Shown here piece after piece: positions 16,269 through 27,200 of a DNA stretch of 57,549 nucleotides. Origin of the DNA: a virus. The stretch is taken from the IMG/VR virus record IMGVR_UViG_3300028025_000648, positions 1 to 57,549 of that record; one strand, given 5' to 3'. Under the pieces are notes generated by a model that worked only from the letters and a program-made list of their open reading frames with translations, searched no databases and was not told where the DNA came from. The position numbers and the translations under genes were made by a program. How positions within the stretch are numbered: the first letter of the stretch is position 1; every line of letters begins with the position of its first letter.

Positions 16269-16712
16269 TTAGTTTGGAATTCCGATAATAATTAAATTAA
16301 CGATAACAGATACATCTCCAGAAGCATTGAAACGAACAAGACCATTTACGCTTGATCTTGTGATGTCCGTAAGAACAACAGATACGTTTTCACCTGCAGA
16401 AGTCTTACCAGTATTAATTGGTGAGGCAGTTACAATAGGTGTGTACTTATAATCGCTTGGGAATGTATAACTAAATGTTTTAGTTGTAGATGCTGTTACG
16501 GTTGAGTTACTTGCAACAGTAATAGATCCACCAATCATTCTTGCTTCTGATGTTTTAATATTTTGTTTACCTGCAGAAACTGTATCAATAGTAGTATAGT
16601 TATATGTAGCAGTAGAAACCTGATCAGATAACTGGTTCAGGGCATTCGTAAGTTGATACAGATAACTAACATCTAGAGGTTGTCCTCTTTCTGGTAGTGG
16701 TACTTTAGCCAT
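16269..16712 (-). CDS. Putative virion protein, receptor-side beta-rich
   Basis: The 147-aa product begins with a helical stretch (QPLDVSYLYQLTNALNQLSDQVS) and continues as beta-rich Ser/Thr sequence ending in a compact domain (YKYTPIVTASPINTG, then VSVIVNLIIIGIPN). This layout of a short trimerisation-like helix plus a beta domain is usual for small fibre or tip proteins, and the gene closes the tail block. It has its own extended -10 (16730) and AGGAGG. The precise role is unknown. Confidence 0.65.
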   Translation of the reverse strand: MAKVPLPERGQPLDVSYLYQLTNALNQLSDQVSTATYNYTTIDTVSAGKQNIKTSEARMIGGSITVASNSTVTASTTKTFSYTFPSDYKYTPIVTASPINTGKTSAGENVSVVLTDITRSSVNGLVRFNASGDVSVIVNLIIIGIPN

Positions 16713-16729
16713 TTATTTCCTCCTAATTA

Positions 16730-16738
16730 ATTATACCA
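16730..16738 (-). promoter_or_regulatory. Extended -10 promoter (TGGTATAAT)
   Basis: A perfect TGGTATAAT on the minus strand, 17 bases before the start at 16712, with AGGAGG in between. It would drive the last tail gene and possibly the replication block downstream. Confidence 0.65.
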
Positions 16739-16750
16739 AAGATAGGCTGC

Positions 16751-17179
16751 TTATGAGCCAATACTGATTGTTCCAGAGTCATAAATTACTAAAGACTCCT
16801 TGTACTCTTTTCTGGATGATTCTACTTGAACCACAACTCTTACAGATACAGTTCCTAAGTTTAAAAAGTTATAACTGTGAACTGTTGGGGTACCGTGATA
16901 AGTTAACGGATTTCCATCAAACGAAACCAAGACATCGTACTTTGGTCTATTATATTCATCTCCCCAGACGGCACTAACAGTCTTAACACCCAAAGTCACG
17001 TCACCATCTACTTCTTCAAATGGCAATGTATCAATAACATAAATTTGTGACCAGTGGGACGTTCTGTTTTTATCGTCTGATACAATTCTATATCTAATAT
17101 TGTAAGAACTAGTATCTGAAGACAGTGGTGGCAAGTCTGAACTTGGAATCACAATCTTTTTAATATTGGCATCGGCCAT
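16751..17179 (-). CDS. Tail protein with fibronectin-like beta sandwich
   Basis: The 142-aa product has features of a fibronectin type III or Ig-like beta sandwich: SYNIRYRIVSDDKNRTSHWS near the start, then YVIDTLPF and a run of strands (TVSVRVVVQVESSRKEY). It is encoded in a chain of overlapping tail-tip genes, with its start sharing a base with the stop of the upstream gene. It is probably a small baseplate or tip component. No catalytic motif is visible. Confidence 0.65.
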   Translation of the reverse strand: MADANIKKIVIPSSDLPPLSSDTSSYNIRYRIVSDDKNRTSHWSQIYVIDTLPFEEVDGDVTLGVKTVSAVWGDEYNRPKYDVLVSFDGNPLTYHGTPTVHSYNFLNLGTVSVRVVVQVESSRKEYKESLVIYDSGTISIGS

Positions 17180-18699
17180 TATGTAACATCCAAGATAAAT
17201 CTAAACTCAATATAATTATTTGTGTTAGGATTTTTAATGATTGTTTCTGCTCCTGAGTTTTGAATAATTGAATATCCAGTCAGCCCGTATAGAGGATTTA
17301 CCGTTCCAACATTGTCAATTCTCATTGCATCAAGTGCTACAAAGTATCCAGATCTAGAAACTTCTGCTCCACCTACTGGAGAAACTGCAGCCGAAGATAC
17401 ATTTGTTGCGGTCTTGGCATAACTAAATGTATCTGTAGTGACACCTGTAATTGTGTATGTTCCATTGAATGTTGAATCTACACCTGTAACTGTAACTCTA
17501 TCCCCAGTTGTCATTCCATGGGCCGTGCTTGTTGTTAAAGTAGCAACATCTGAAGTAAGCGCTTTATTATTAATCTCAAACTCATTTAATGTGCTTGTGT
17601 ATATCTTAATAACACTAACAGTGTTCCAAGAAAATGTTGGGGTGTATACAAGTTCATCAAGTCTTTTTTCTACTACAACATATCTGTTTGAGGATAGTTG
17701 ATAATCTTCATTTCTTGCTTCTGCTTCCATTTTGGCAGATTGAGTTCCATCACTATTTACAAACTCAACTAGCACACGCACTACATCTGGAATAGTTGCA
17801 GCGTTGCCATCTACAGCAACAAGAGAAAATGCTATCTTAAGTAAGTCTGATGTGGAGTTTCTTGTAAGGTCAACTGTCTGTCCAGATAACTGAAGGATCT
17901 TTGGGTTTGAGCCAACTACAAAGTTTGTTCCGTTAGATGTGATATGTGATGTATTTCCACGTAGCATAAGTACGTTATTTAAATATCGACAACGCTCATA
18001 TCTGGCTGCTCTGGTTGTATTTAAAAATGCAGCATTGTTTGAGTTTGTCTGAATAGCATTAACTGTTGATGTAATAATATTAGATGCATCGATCAATGAG
18101 GTTGTAATCGTGGTTGGAGAAGATAGGGAAGACCCATCATTATACTTCCAGTTTTCTGTATCCGCAAAGGCTGAGATTGTTTTGCTATCGTAGGCTCCTG
18201 CATTAGAGTTTGATCCAGCAGAAAATACTCCTACTTCAGAAATCTCATATCGCTCTTCTGTGGGAAGTTCGCCTGTTAAAATAATCTTATTTAAACCATC
18301 TTCTTTAATATATCCTCTTGAAGAGATTGGGACTCTAAACATTTCAAAGTCTAAAACATTTGTTGCTGGGTCTGTCTGAATACCTATGGTTGCCCCTGAG
18401 AAAGCCACAGAAGGGGCATAGTTGACTGTAAAGGTAGAACTTGTAAGGATTGCTGTTACTATGGTGTCTCCTGATGCTGACAGGGTTCCTGTTCCAGATA
18501 CCTTCGTAATTTTGGCACCGACCCAGATTCCATTTGTGCTAGACACGGTGAAAGTTGTTCCAGAAGATGATGCTGTTCCAACGCTTGTAATATTTGGTCT
18601 TGGCTTAGCCCCACAACCTAAAGCAATGTATGACGCATAGGCTGGAGATGTCCCCATTAAATATTTTGCAATAATCTCTTTACCAGTATTAGTTATCAT
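17179..18699 (-). CDS. Tail-tip or baseplate protein (506 aa)
   Basis: The 506-aa protein opens with a stretch typical of phage tail-fibre base proteins (NTGKEIIAKYLMGTSPAYASYIALGCG) and is otherwise beta-rich. Two similar segments of the kind TFTVSSTNGIWVGAKITKVSG and TSTAHGMTTGDRVTVTGVDS look like small repeated beta domains. It overlaps both neighbours by single bases. It probably links the tail tip to adhesins; the assignment is by position and composition. Confidence 0.7.
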   Translation of the reverse strand: MITNTGKEIIAKYLMGTSPAYASYIALGCGAKPRPNITSVGTASSSGTTFTVSSTNGIWVGAKITKVSGTGTLSASGDTIVTAILTSSTFTVNYAPSVAFSGATIGIQTDPATNVLDFEMFRVPISSRGYIKEDGLNKIILTGELPTEERYEISEVGVFSAGSNSNAGAYDSKTISAFADTENWKYNDGSSLSSPTTITTSLIDASNIITSTVNAIQTNSNNAAFLNTTRAARYERCRYLNNVLMLRGNTSHITSNGTNFVVGSNPKILQLSGQTVDLTRNSTSDLLKIAFSLVAVDGNAATIPDVVRVLVEFVNSDGTQSAKMEAEARNEDYQLSSNRYVVVEKRLDELVYTPTFSWNTVSVIKIYTSTLNEFEINNKALTSDVATLTTSTAHGMTTGDRVTVTGVDSTFNGTYTITGVTTDTFSYAKTATNVSSAAVSPVGGAEVSRSGYFVALDAMRIDNVGTVNPLYGLTGYSIIQNSGAETIIKNPNTNNYIEFRFILDVT

Positions 18700-19181
18700 T
18701 ATTTACCTACCTCATATATTGTACCATTAATCGTGATCTGAATGTCAACCTGCTCATCAGCCTCAAGATTAACAAACTCAAGAACTAAAGCGTTTGAATC
18801 ATCTAGATATACGTTTGAGCCTGCAGGACCATTTCCAATGGTAGGAACCTTATCATCTAACTTAATTGGAAAGTTAGCAAAATATTTATCGGATGTATCT
18901 TGAATTCTAACAAGATTATTTGGGTTATATTCTTCCTGAATAATCTTAAGGTTTTTGATTGGCTGATACTTTACATCCTGACCATTTACAGTATCATATC
19001 TAGCAATTGTAAGAAGTTCTTGTCCACCAATATTTTCAAAAAGTAAATCAACAATGACTTCTGCATTGTCGACAATTGATGCATCGTCAAATTGAATGAT
19101 GTCAGGTGTTGCTGATTTGACACTATTGTTTCTTGCAGTGGCTGTAGTAATGAATGATGTTGGAGGTGTTGCTTCTACCAT
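18699..19181 (-). CDS. Minor tail protein (160 aa)
   Basis: The 160-aa product is acidic and beta-rich, with DDASIVDNAEVIVDLLFENI and VDIQITINGTIYEV near the two ends. There is no signal peptide or membrane segment. It lies between the large 1448-aa tail protein and the 506-aa protein in the same overlapping gene chain, which argues for a tail-tip component. I do not recognise the family. Confidence 0.65.
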   Translation of the reverse strand: MVEATPPTSFITTATARNNSVKSATPDIIQFDDASIVDNAEVIVDLLFENIGGQELLTIARYDTVNGQDVKYQPIKNLKIIQEEYNPNNLVRIQDTSDKYFANFPIKLDDKVPTIGNGPAGSNVYLDDSNALVLEFVNLEADEQVDIQITINGTIYEVGK

Positions 19182-19184
19182 CTT

Positions 19185-22100
19185 TTATACCTCACTCAAA
19201 TAGACTGTCATGTTTGGGCCTTCCACAGCCTTTGAATAATCTATATTATATACTACAAACCTTGTATCAGGTGAAGCAATTACATCGATGCCATCGTTAT
19301 CCTTATAATTAATGTTCACCATATCTCCAACTTGTAGTGTAGGCATTGGGAATATTTGCAAACCAATAGCCTTTCTTGGTCTAAGATTTTTCTGAATTAC
19401 CCATCCAAGAATATCTTCTGCTGTATCCTGATCCTGAATATATTCACTATCTAGAGTAAACTCATTCTTTCCATAGAGTAGTCTACTTGTCTTAATGCTG
19501 TCATATTCATCTGTAAACTTGTATGGTGATGAGATTACTACATCCCCCTTCAATTCTGGGTCGGATAGGCTTCCACGCTTCTTGTAAAAATCATCTACAG
19601 TAATCTTATTTGTAGTATCTTGTGTAAATGTAATACCAAAGATTCTTAGATAGTTGCCTGTAGTTTCATCAAGGTTTAGCAGAGTATCTGTATTATTAAA
19701 GATTAAAAATTCTGCTCCATAGGAACTTGCTGAGAATCCAGAAACAGTATAACCACGAAGCCTGTTGAATGTAGGAGCAATTTGTGCATAAAGGGCTGGG
19801 TAGGCACGGTCATACTTAACATTAAAGTATGCACACTCACGCATAATAGTTCCAAACTCTTCAAAGTACATATTGTATGCTTTTGTAGATGTTGGGCTGA
19901 TTCCAGTAAGGTAGGTCTTTTGAATGACCCCACTCATTGCATATTTATTTAATGCCTCGCTTGCATTAATTTGCATATTATCATCACCAAATACTGAAGC
20001 AATCGGCGTGTTTAGATCAAAGACTGCATTGTCTGCGTAGTTCTTTCCTAAAGCATACACGTTTTCAAACATAACCTTTGATGTTCCTCTTGCAAAAAGA
20101 CCGATTGAACTATCTACAAGTGGAATAGGATCTTCATCGGTTATTACCTTAATTAGTTTTTGATTTAAGTATAGGTAAAATACTCTAGTTGTAGAGTTAA
20201 CATCTACGTACTCCATAGATAGATCATAGACTGTTGGGTTTTCCTCTCCAACAAATCTATACTGACCTGTAAAGTTTCCATCATCTACAAGAATATTTCC
20301 ACTACCACCCCAAAGTTTTGTTGGGATTGCTGCACTTGAACCAACTGCTTTTTGAACTTTATAAAAAAGAATATTGTCAACAGAAATCTCTGATGATCCA
20401 GTGTCTGGATTGATAGTCAAGAATCTTTCTACAGAACTTGATGTCAGAGCACTCAACTCAAAATAGTATCCATTATTTGTAGTTGGATTAACTAAAGCAA
20501 TACCACCAGAGCCACCTCCGATAGAAACTGTCTGAGTAGGATCAAGTCCAGGGATATTGTAGTATGTCATTCCGCCTACAGGACTTTGTGATCTATCCCC
20601 TGCTGATTCAATCTTACCAATAATTCTTAGTCTAGTTCCAAAATGCTTATATGCTCCATCTAATTTTTTCCATACATAAGAAACAAAGTTTCTTGGGTTT
20701 TCTTGAATAGCAAACTCTGGACCATTAATAACAAGTGCAGATGACTGGATTGTTCCAGCCTGAGATGTTTGAATTGCAGATATTCCAGTTTCGGTAGCAA
20801 AAGATGTAGACAAGAAGTTTCTAATAATACTGTTTCTTTGAGACTTATCAGCACGCTGCTTGTTAAGTCCTGCAGCACCAGACTCTACTTCCAACTCTGC
20901 TTCATTTGTTGTTGTATAGAGATATTGTGACTGCATATCGCATCCCTGAACATAGTTGTTATTAGTCCAGTATGAATCAATGCCAGCAGAATGTGCAACG
21001 ATTGGGGTGTTAAATTGTCCACGACCATGAGAGACAACTGCACCATTCTTGATTTTTGTTATTCCATCAATTGTTTCATAGTATGGCTCAGAATAGATTC
21101 TAACCAAACCTGTTGGATAAATCTTTCCATTAAATGGTAGTTGTGAAAAGTACTTCTGATACTCAAGATTTGTAGTAATCCAAACATTTCCAGTTCCAGT
21201 TACGTTATATTCAACAGCATCATATTTGATGATTTCTCCATTAGCATAAAAATATCCTTGGAATCTAGTTATGTAAAAAATGTTTTCGCCAAAGTCAAGC
21301 ACGTTGTTAATTATCTGTCTGCTAACAACTGTTGGAATTGATGCAGATAGATTTGAGTTAAGTGGCATTGCTCCAAGAGTATACTTTTGCTGCTTCTCAT
21401 TATTAAGAGTTTTAGTTGCTTCAGTTCCCGCTACTTCCCAAAGAAGAACAGGCTTATAGATCCAAGTCTTTTCTTGGTCAGTCATCTGAGATTGCTTTAG
21501 GCTTCCGTATGATCTTTGAATATATCTAGATGTATAGTTAATTGTTCCAGCGTTATAAACCTTTTGGTCTTCTGAAGAAATATCAATAATATTAGATAAC
21601 TGGGTTGGATAAGTGTTTTCGTTAATACCATCAACAATTTCATTTTGTGAACCATACAATGTCATATCTAAAGTTCTAGTATTAGTATCATCAAGTAGAT
21701 AGTTTTTACTCATGACTACAAAGTTATTATATTCATCAAAGAACATTGCTGTTTGAGTAGCCACGGCCAACTTATTTAAAACTTCGGCAACATTCTGCTC
21801 TGGAGAAATAAAGAAGAATGGAATCACTGGATCTGATTCGTCTGGCAATCTTTTAAATATGTAGTTTGAGAATCCAATTGAGTCAAGAAGAATGCTAACT
21901 GCCTGACCTAAAGATACCTCCGTAAGTAAAATCTCTGGAGCCTTTATGGATTCAAAGTAAAAATAAAAATCTCTTAAGTTAATTGATATCGTTCCTGAAC
22001 CTTGATCTGTTTGTGGAATACCTTCTGAATAAAGATTTTTGATTGGAACATAATAGTTAATTCCATTAACATTTCTAATAACCTCATAAAAAGAAAACTT

Positions 22101-23531
22101 AGTATTTTTTTGAACATACTTTGCAAGAATACTTCCAGAGTCCCCATCCCAAGAGTTATTAACATTAAAAGATGAATCGTCATCAAAGAGTGTCAATGAG
22201 CCAGTGGAGGAAACTAGTTCGCCAACAGGTAGTGGAGTAGATGTCATATTTGATAAAACCTTTGTAACCTTGAAGTTAATTAACTTTCCTGTTAGATCCA
22301 CTACAAGTCTAGGAGAAAACTCAATAAGTTCAAATGGTACATTTGGGATACTCATTGACTCAACAATAATTCTCATTCCCTTTATCCAGACAAATTCTCT
22401 GTACGTCCTAGTGGATGTATTCTGAGTTGTAAAGTAGTCTGGGTTTGTAATGTCAGTAACAAACTGTGTATTTTCGTATACCCCGTCTGTTCCAATCTTC
22501 CACTTATACTCAGCAGGATAAGAAACAAAGGTAGAGCCATTATAAACATAAAGATTTCCTGGCCCACCTGTTTCAGATGGAACTAGGTATGCGTTTCCAA
22601 GTTCTGCAGGTGTAACTTCTAGGTTTGCATAATCTATAGTACCGATAAGAATAAAATTATCTTTATATTGTGCTGGCACTTGAAGTCCATACTCTAGACT
22701 AAGATATCCGTCGCTTCCAAATATAGGAGTGTTATCATCTCTTAAGTCTCCATCAGCAAAGGTATAAGCAGTTATCCATTGGTCTGTTGCATTTAGATAC
22801 TCAACCTTAAATCTTTTTGGGACAACCTTATTTTCTTCCCCAAAAAGAGGATCTGGAGTAGAGCCTGAAGCACCCTTAAATGGGCCAAGATTAATATCTC
22901 CAACATGGGTTTGAACCTTCATAACTAATCTATTAGCAGGAACCTCTTCCTTATACACAACAAAAGGAACTGCATCATCAATAAAGTGAACAGCGTTTGT
23001 ACTGTTTTTAGATATTCCATACTCAATGTTGCTAGTTGCAGTAGTTGTTCCAGAACTTTCAGTCCTGTATGATCTCCAATATTTAAACTCATCATCTCTA
23101 TGTGACATATAATATCTTGGTCTTAAGTACATATCCTTATTAACATTTGACAAATACTTGTTAGAGAAAAAAGACGCTTTATTAATTCCAGATCTAGGTC
23201 TAAAAGGTTTTAGGCAATCTTCTAAGGAATAGTATAAAGTTTCTTTATCTTTTGTATATTGAAATAGTAATGGTGTAGAAGTATTATCCTTAAACCCTGC
23301 CTCAACAACAATGTCAGAATTTAGGGCGTTAGTGTAGTATCCTCCTGAATCAGTTCTATCAAATGAATTTGGGATAGCATTATACTTAGTACTTGACTTA
23401 CGATATCTATAGTTGCCAAGTTTAAACACATTTCCTGGAATATTCATATTCCATTCTGCAATAAGAGCAGAACCAGAATTGACTGTGAAAGAGGACTGTA
23501 AGTGACTCTTTAGATCTTCATTTTCAAACAC
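19185..23531 (-). CDS. Large minor tail protein, tail-tip or hub candidate (1448 aa)
   Basis: The second-largest product in the tail block, 1448 aa. Ordinary siphophage order after the tape measure gene is distal tail protein and then the tail-associated hub or lysin-like protein, which this position matches. Beta-rich throughout, with a LamG-like segment in the middle (FTGQYRFVGEENPTVYDLS, then FYLYLNQKLIKV) and a C-terminal end (TLQVGDMVNINYKDNDGID, then TRFVVYNIDYSK) resembling hub-type domains. No peptidase motif was recognised. It probably forms the tail tip and initial receptor contact. Confidence 0.75.
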   Translation of the reverse strand: MFENEDLKSHLQSSFTVNSGSALIAEWNMNIPGNVFKLGNYRYRKSSTKYNAIPNSFDRTDSGGYYTNALNSDIVVEAGFKDNTSTPLLFQYTKDKETLYYSLEDCLKPFRPRSGINKASFFSNKYLSNVNKDMYLRPRYYMSHRDDEFKYWRSYRTESSGTTTATSNIEYGISKNSTNAVHFIDDAVPFVVYKEEVPANRLVMKVQTHVGDINLGPFKGASGSTPDPLFGEENKVVPKRFKVEYLNATDQWITAYTFADGDLRDDNTPIFGSDGYLSLEYGLQVPAQYKDNFILIGTIDYANLEVTPAELGNAYLVPSETGGPGNLYVYNGSTFVSYPAEYKWKIGTDGVYENTQFVTDITNPDYFTTQNTSTRTYREFVWIKGMRIIVESMSIPNVPFELIEFSPRLVVDLTGKLINFKVTKVLSNMTSTPLPVGELVSSTGSLTLFDDDSSFNVNNSWDGDSGSILAKYVQKNTKFSFYEVIRNVNGINYYVPIKNLYSEGIPQTDQGSGTISINLRDFYFYFESIKAPEILLTEVSLGQAVSILLDSIGFSNYIFKRLPDESDPVIPFFFISPEQNVAEVLNKLAVATQTAMFFDEYNNFVVMSKNYLLDDTNTRTLDMTLYGSQNEIVDGINENTYPTQLSNIIDISSEDQKVYNAGTINYTSRYIQRSYGSLKQSQMTDQEKTWIYKPVLLWEVAGTEATKTLNNEKQQKYTLGAMPLNSNLSASIPTVVSRQIINNVLDFGENIFYITRFQGYFYANGEIIKYDAVEYNVTGTGNVWITTNLEYQKYFSQLPFNGKIYPTGLVRIYSEPYYETIDGITKIKNGAVVSHGRGQFNTPIVAHSAGIDSYWTNNNYVQGCDMQSQYLYTTTNEAELEVESGAAGLNKQRADKSQRNSIIRNFLSTSFATETGISAIQTSQAGTIQSSALVINGPEFAIQENPRNFVSYVWKKLDGAYKHFGTRLRIIGKIESAGDRSQSPVGGMTYYNIPGLDPTQTVSIGGGSGGIALVNPTTNNGYYFELSALTSSSVERFLTINPDTGSSEISVDNILFYKVQKAVGSSAAIPTKLWGGSGNILVDDGNFTGQYRFVGEENPTVYDLSMEYVDVNSTTRVFYLYLNQKLIKVITDEDPIPLVDSSIGLFARGTSKVMFENVYALGKNYADNAVFDLNTPIASVFGDDNMQINASEALNKYAMSGVIQKTYLTGISPTSTKAYNMYFEEFGTIMRECAYFNVKYDRAYPALYAQIAPTFNRLRGYTVSGFSASSYGAEFLIFNNTDTLLNLDETTGNYLRIFGITFTQDTTNKITVDDFYKKRGSLSDPELKGDVVISSPYKFTDEYDSIKTSRLLYGKNEFTLDSEYIQDQDTAEDILGWVIQKNLRPRKAIGLQIFPMPTLQVGDMVNINYKDNDGIDVIASPDTRFVVYNIDYSKAVEGPNMTVYLSEV

Positions 23532-23532
23532 A

Positions 23533-24216
23533 TTAAGCCTCTTCCAAGCCTACAGTAATATTCCATAGGTCATGGTTGCCTGCCCCACGCTTAACAACTG
23601 TATAATCAAAACTAGAAATATACATTTGAACAATCTGATTATATTGGTTTAACTTTGTGTGTGCGTTTTTATCAACTCCAAAGTTAATGTACTTATCGTA
23701 TGCTAAGAAAACCCAAAACGGACCCTTATGATCTTGATACCACTTAAGCATTTCTGCACCGCCTGCACCACCATCTGCAGTGTACTCTGTGTTTGGTAAA
23801 TAGTTTAAACCTTCGCCTGTTCGTTGTGAATATTTTTGAGCAAAGTCAGGATCTGCCAAACCAGTTGTCTGGTCAAAATCTGGATAACTCTGATGACCTC
23901 TAGATGGAACCATCTGCCAAGATGTACTAATATTAAGTTTGTCTGCTATGTGGTATGACCTCATAGTTCCATTAATCATTCTTTGTCTTTTTTCAATTCT
24001 TTGTGGGGTAACAGAAATATCAGACCTATTATGATCTGTAAGGATAATAAAAGAATTTGCAATCTGGTCTGGGGTTAAACCAGTTTTATCTGAATACTCC
24101 TCATAGCCAGAAGGGATATAACGGCCATTAGAGAGGACTCCAGGAGTATCTGACCAAAGCATACCTTGAGGTCTTCCAAACCTCTGTCTGCCCTGCATAT
24201 AGCCTAATGATGCCAT
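23533..24216 (-). CDS. Distal tail-type minor tail protein (227 aa)
   Basis: The 227-aa product directly follows the tape measure gene (one-base overlap), the usual place of the distal tail protein. It has a Gly/Arg-rich start (MQGRQRFGRPQGMLWSD) and a C-terminal domain (FWVFLAYDKYINFGVD, then QIVQMYISSFDYTVVKR) with the strand pattern of tail-tube-like folds. The assignment is by synteny; the sequence was not recognised from a named family. Confidence 0.65.
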   Translation of the reverse strand: MASLGYMQGRQRFGRPQGMLWSDTPGVLSNGRYIPSGYEEYSDKTGLTPDQIANSFIILTDHNRSDISVTPQRIEKRQRMINGTMRSYHIADKLNISTSWQMVPSRGHQSYPDFDQTTGLADPDFAQKYSQRTGEGLNYLPNTEYTADGGAGGAEMLKWYQDHKGPFWVFLAYDKYINFGVDKNAHTKLNQYNQIVQMYISSFDYTVVKRGAGNHDLWNITVGLEEA

Positions 24217-27200
24217 TATACGTTGGTTCTCCTAACTCTTTGTCCTTCAAGTTGCTTAATCTTCTTTATGACCGTATTGGCTACATCGTCTGCATCCATA
24301 TCGCTTCCATTGACACTAAGGCTTAGATTATAATTATACACGTCATTGCCCATTGGCGCACCCTTATTTATATTATTAAGGTTCTGTACCCCGAAGTTTT
24401 GAACAGCAGGTTTACTAATAATAAATTCTCCTGGTGTTAACATTGCTGGGATCTTGTCTGCCCCACGAGCAAATCCACCAACTTTAAAATATTGAGGAAC
24501 CATACCACCTGAATTTAGATATCCATATAGCGCTTTTCGTGCTGCAATAATGTCTGAAGAAGATGTGGTAGGGGCTTTTGTTGTTGTAGGTGCAGGAAGG
24601 GCAATCTTTGTTCCTGAGAAAATTGTATTTCCATCATTATATTTTGGATCAGTTGTAAGTTTAGGGTTTGCAGCAAGTAGGGCACTTACAGTTGTATCAT
24701 TTTTCTTAGCAATGCTAGAAAGTGTATCTCCAGACTTAACAACTACTGGAGCCTTTGTTGGTGCTGCAGTTGCCTTAGTAGCAGTTGCTCCAGGAGCAGA
24801 TGTAGGTGCATCAGTAGGGGCAGATGTAGGCTTTGCAGTTGATCCTGTTGGAGCATCTGTAGGTGCTTGTGTTGGATTAATGTCATTTTGAATTGCTGTA
24901 ACTGATCCTGGAACAGCCTTAGCATATGCATTAATCTTTCCAATGATCGTGTTCCACTCAGCAGTAATTGCTTGTGATGATGCAAGCAATCCACCAAGGG
25001 CTGTATCAAATGACTTAGAGGCCAAATCGCTTGCTGCAATCTTGGCTCTTACGCCTTCCCATGCTGCAGCGTTCTGTCCAAGTACTGTAATTTCTCCAAC
25101 AAGTTTATCAATTCGTGATTGGGCAAGAGTATTCTCATCGCCAAGTTTTGCAAGTCTATCTTGAATTGGCTTGATGGTAGTTGTGTTTAGTTTATAAAGT
25201 TCATCTTCTTTGACACGAATCTTTTCAAGTTCTGCAGTTCTTTCTTGTTCTAGTTTATAAATAGCATCTTGTGTAGCAAGAATATTCTTTTGGAACTGTA
25301 GACGAGCAGGATCATTTTCAAGTTTGTAAATCTTTTGTGAAATTTGATACTGCTCTTCTTCGATCTGAGTTCTGCTTAGACCAGTAACGCCACCACGCTG
25401 TCTTCCTAGTTCTGACTCTCTTGCTGCTGTAAGCATTTCTTGAGTTGAACGTGCTGCACTTTCTGCCTTGGCTGCTCTCATCTCTTGAATCATTGATGCT
25501 GCTTGAGAAATATCTCCTTGGCTTAATGCGTCTGCAAGCCCAATCTGTTGTTTTTGCTGGGCGAGAATATCATCATTAATCTGTGCAACCTTCTCTAAGG
25601 CTGCTGCCTGCTCATCATAACGCTTATTGATTGCTTCTGCAGCCTTGTCCATTACGACTAGATCTTGAGAAAGAATTCCTGATCTATCTTGAAGGTCTTG
25701 AATAGGGCGATTAAATTGTAGTTCAATCTTACGTTGAGTATCATCAATAGTCTTTTGATATGCTTCAATTTTTCTAGTAATATTAATTTCAACATTTCTT
25801 TGCATTACCTCAATAGCATCAGATATTCCTCTTGCCTGAGCCTCATATGGGACTAGTTGATCTTGCAACTGCTTCATTGTTGCTTCGTTGCTTCTTACAA
25901 GGTTAACATCTGCTGTACTTCTTGTATCAATGCCAGTTCTAATTAATTGCTCCTGTACCGCAAACATTTCATCAACAATCTCAAGGCCTGGGGCTGCTGC
26001 TGCAGCAAAGTCTCCTCTGTTGAAGTTAGTTTTAATTTCAATAAGTTTTTGCTTTTCAATTGAGTTAAGGTAATCAGCAATATCTTTTGCATCAAGTTTT
26101 CCATCTTCGAGATCTTTAACCATTGCCTTCATTAAAGCGGGATTGTCAAGTACTGCAGTCATTTGCTCTGCAGTAAACTTAAGATCCTTCATCTTCTTTA
26201 CAAGATCAGGCATTTGCTGAACTAATTTAAAGTCTTCTGCTTTATTAATTAAATCATTAGCAAGTGCTTGTTGTTCTAGTGCATCTGTTGCTGCTTTAAT
26301 ATCAGTAACAAATTGGGTCATCTCCTTTGAACCCTTTTGGCCAACAGCACCAGAAGCAATTGCAGCAGCGACTGCTTGATCTTCTACAACCTTAAGAGCA
26401 TCTGTTGCTGATAGACCAGAAGAAAGAAGCATGTTGAATGCTTTACTTTGTTCCTCAACTGTCTTAACCATTTCAACTTGAACTATCTGGAACTCTCCAA
26501 GTTGAGCCTCACGGAAGGTTTGCATAACAGCCTCACCCTCTTTAGTAAGACCAGTTATGTTTGCTTTGGTTCTTGGAAGTTTCTTACCCTTTGAATCTTT
26601 TTGTTTGTAGGTAAACATGTTCTTACCCTTTGGAAGACTAGCAAAAGCGGTAAAGTCTTCTGCAGACATGCTTGCAATTGCATCTCTAAATTCTTTTGGA
26701 ACATTGAACTTCAACATTCTTTGTTGTAGTCCGTCAAAAATACTAAACATTCTGGATGCATCTTTTTGTGCACCCTTACTATTAAATGCAGCCATCATAG
26801 ACTTTAGTGGTTGAGTTGCATCAAATGCTCCATCACGAACATTTTTAATTCTCATCGCTAGTGAGTCAAGGAAGTCTAGAGGGTTTGCACTAGCCCCACC
26901 ATCTTTGCCTCCACCGCCACCCTTTGGTTTTGCAGGTCCTGGAGGAGTTGCAGAATACTGTGGCTTTGTTGCTTCCATTGCAAGTTCATCAATGACTTGC
27001 TGTCTTCCTCCTGCAGTTGAGTAATAATCTGCAACTGTTCCCGCACCACCTGCTGCTGCAACTTTCTTTGCAATTCTTGCGTTAACTGCATCATCACTAA
27101 CGGTTGTATATGCTGAAACATAGGTTTGGATAGCAGTCTTTCTTACTGTCTCTGGAAGAGACATAAAATATTCCCAGTTTGCAGTAATGCCTGCCATAGC

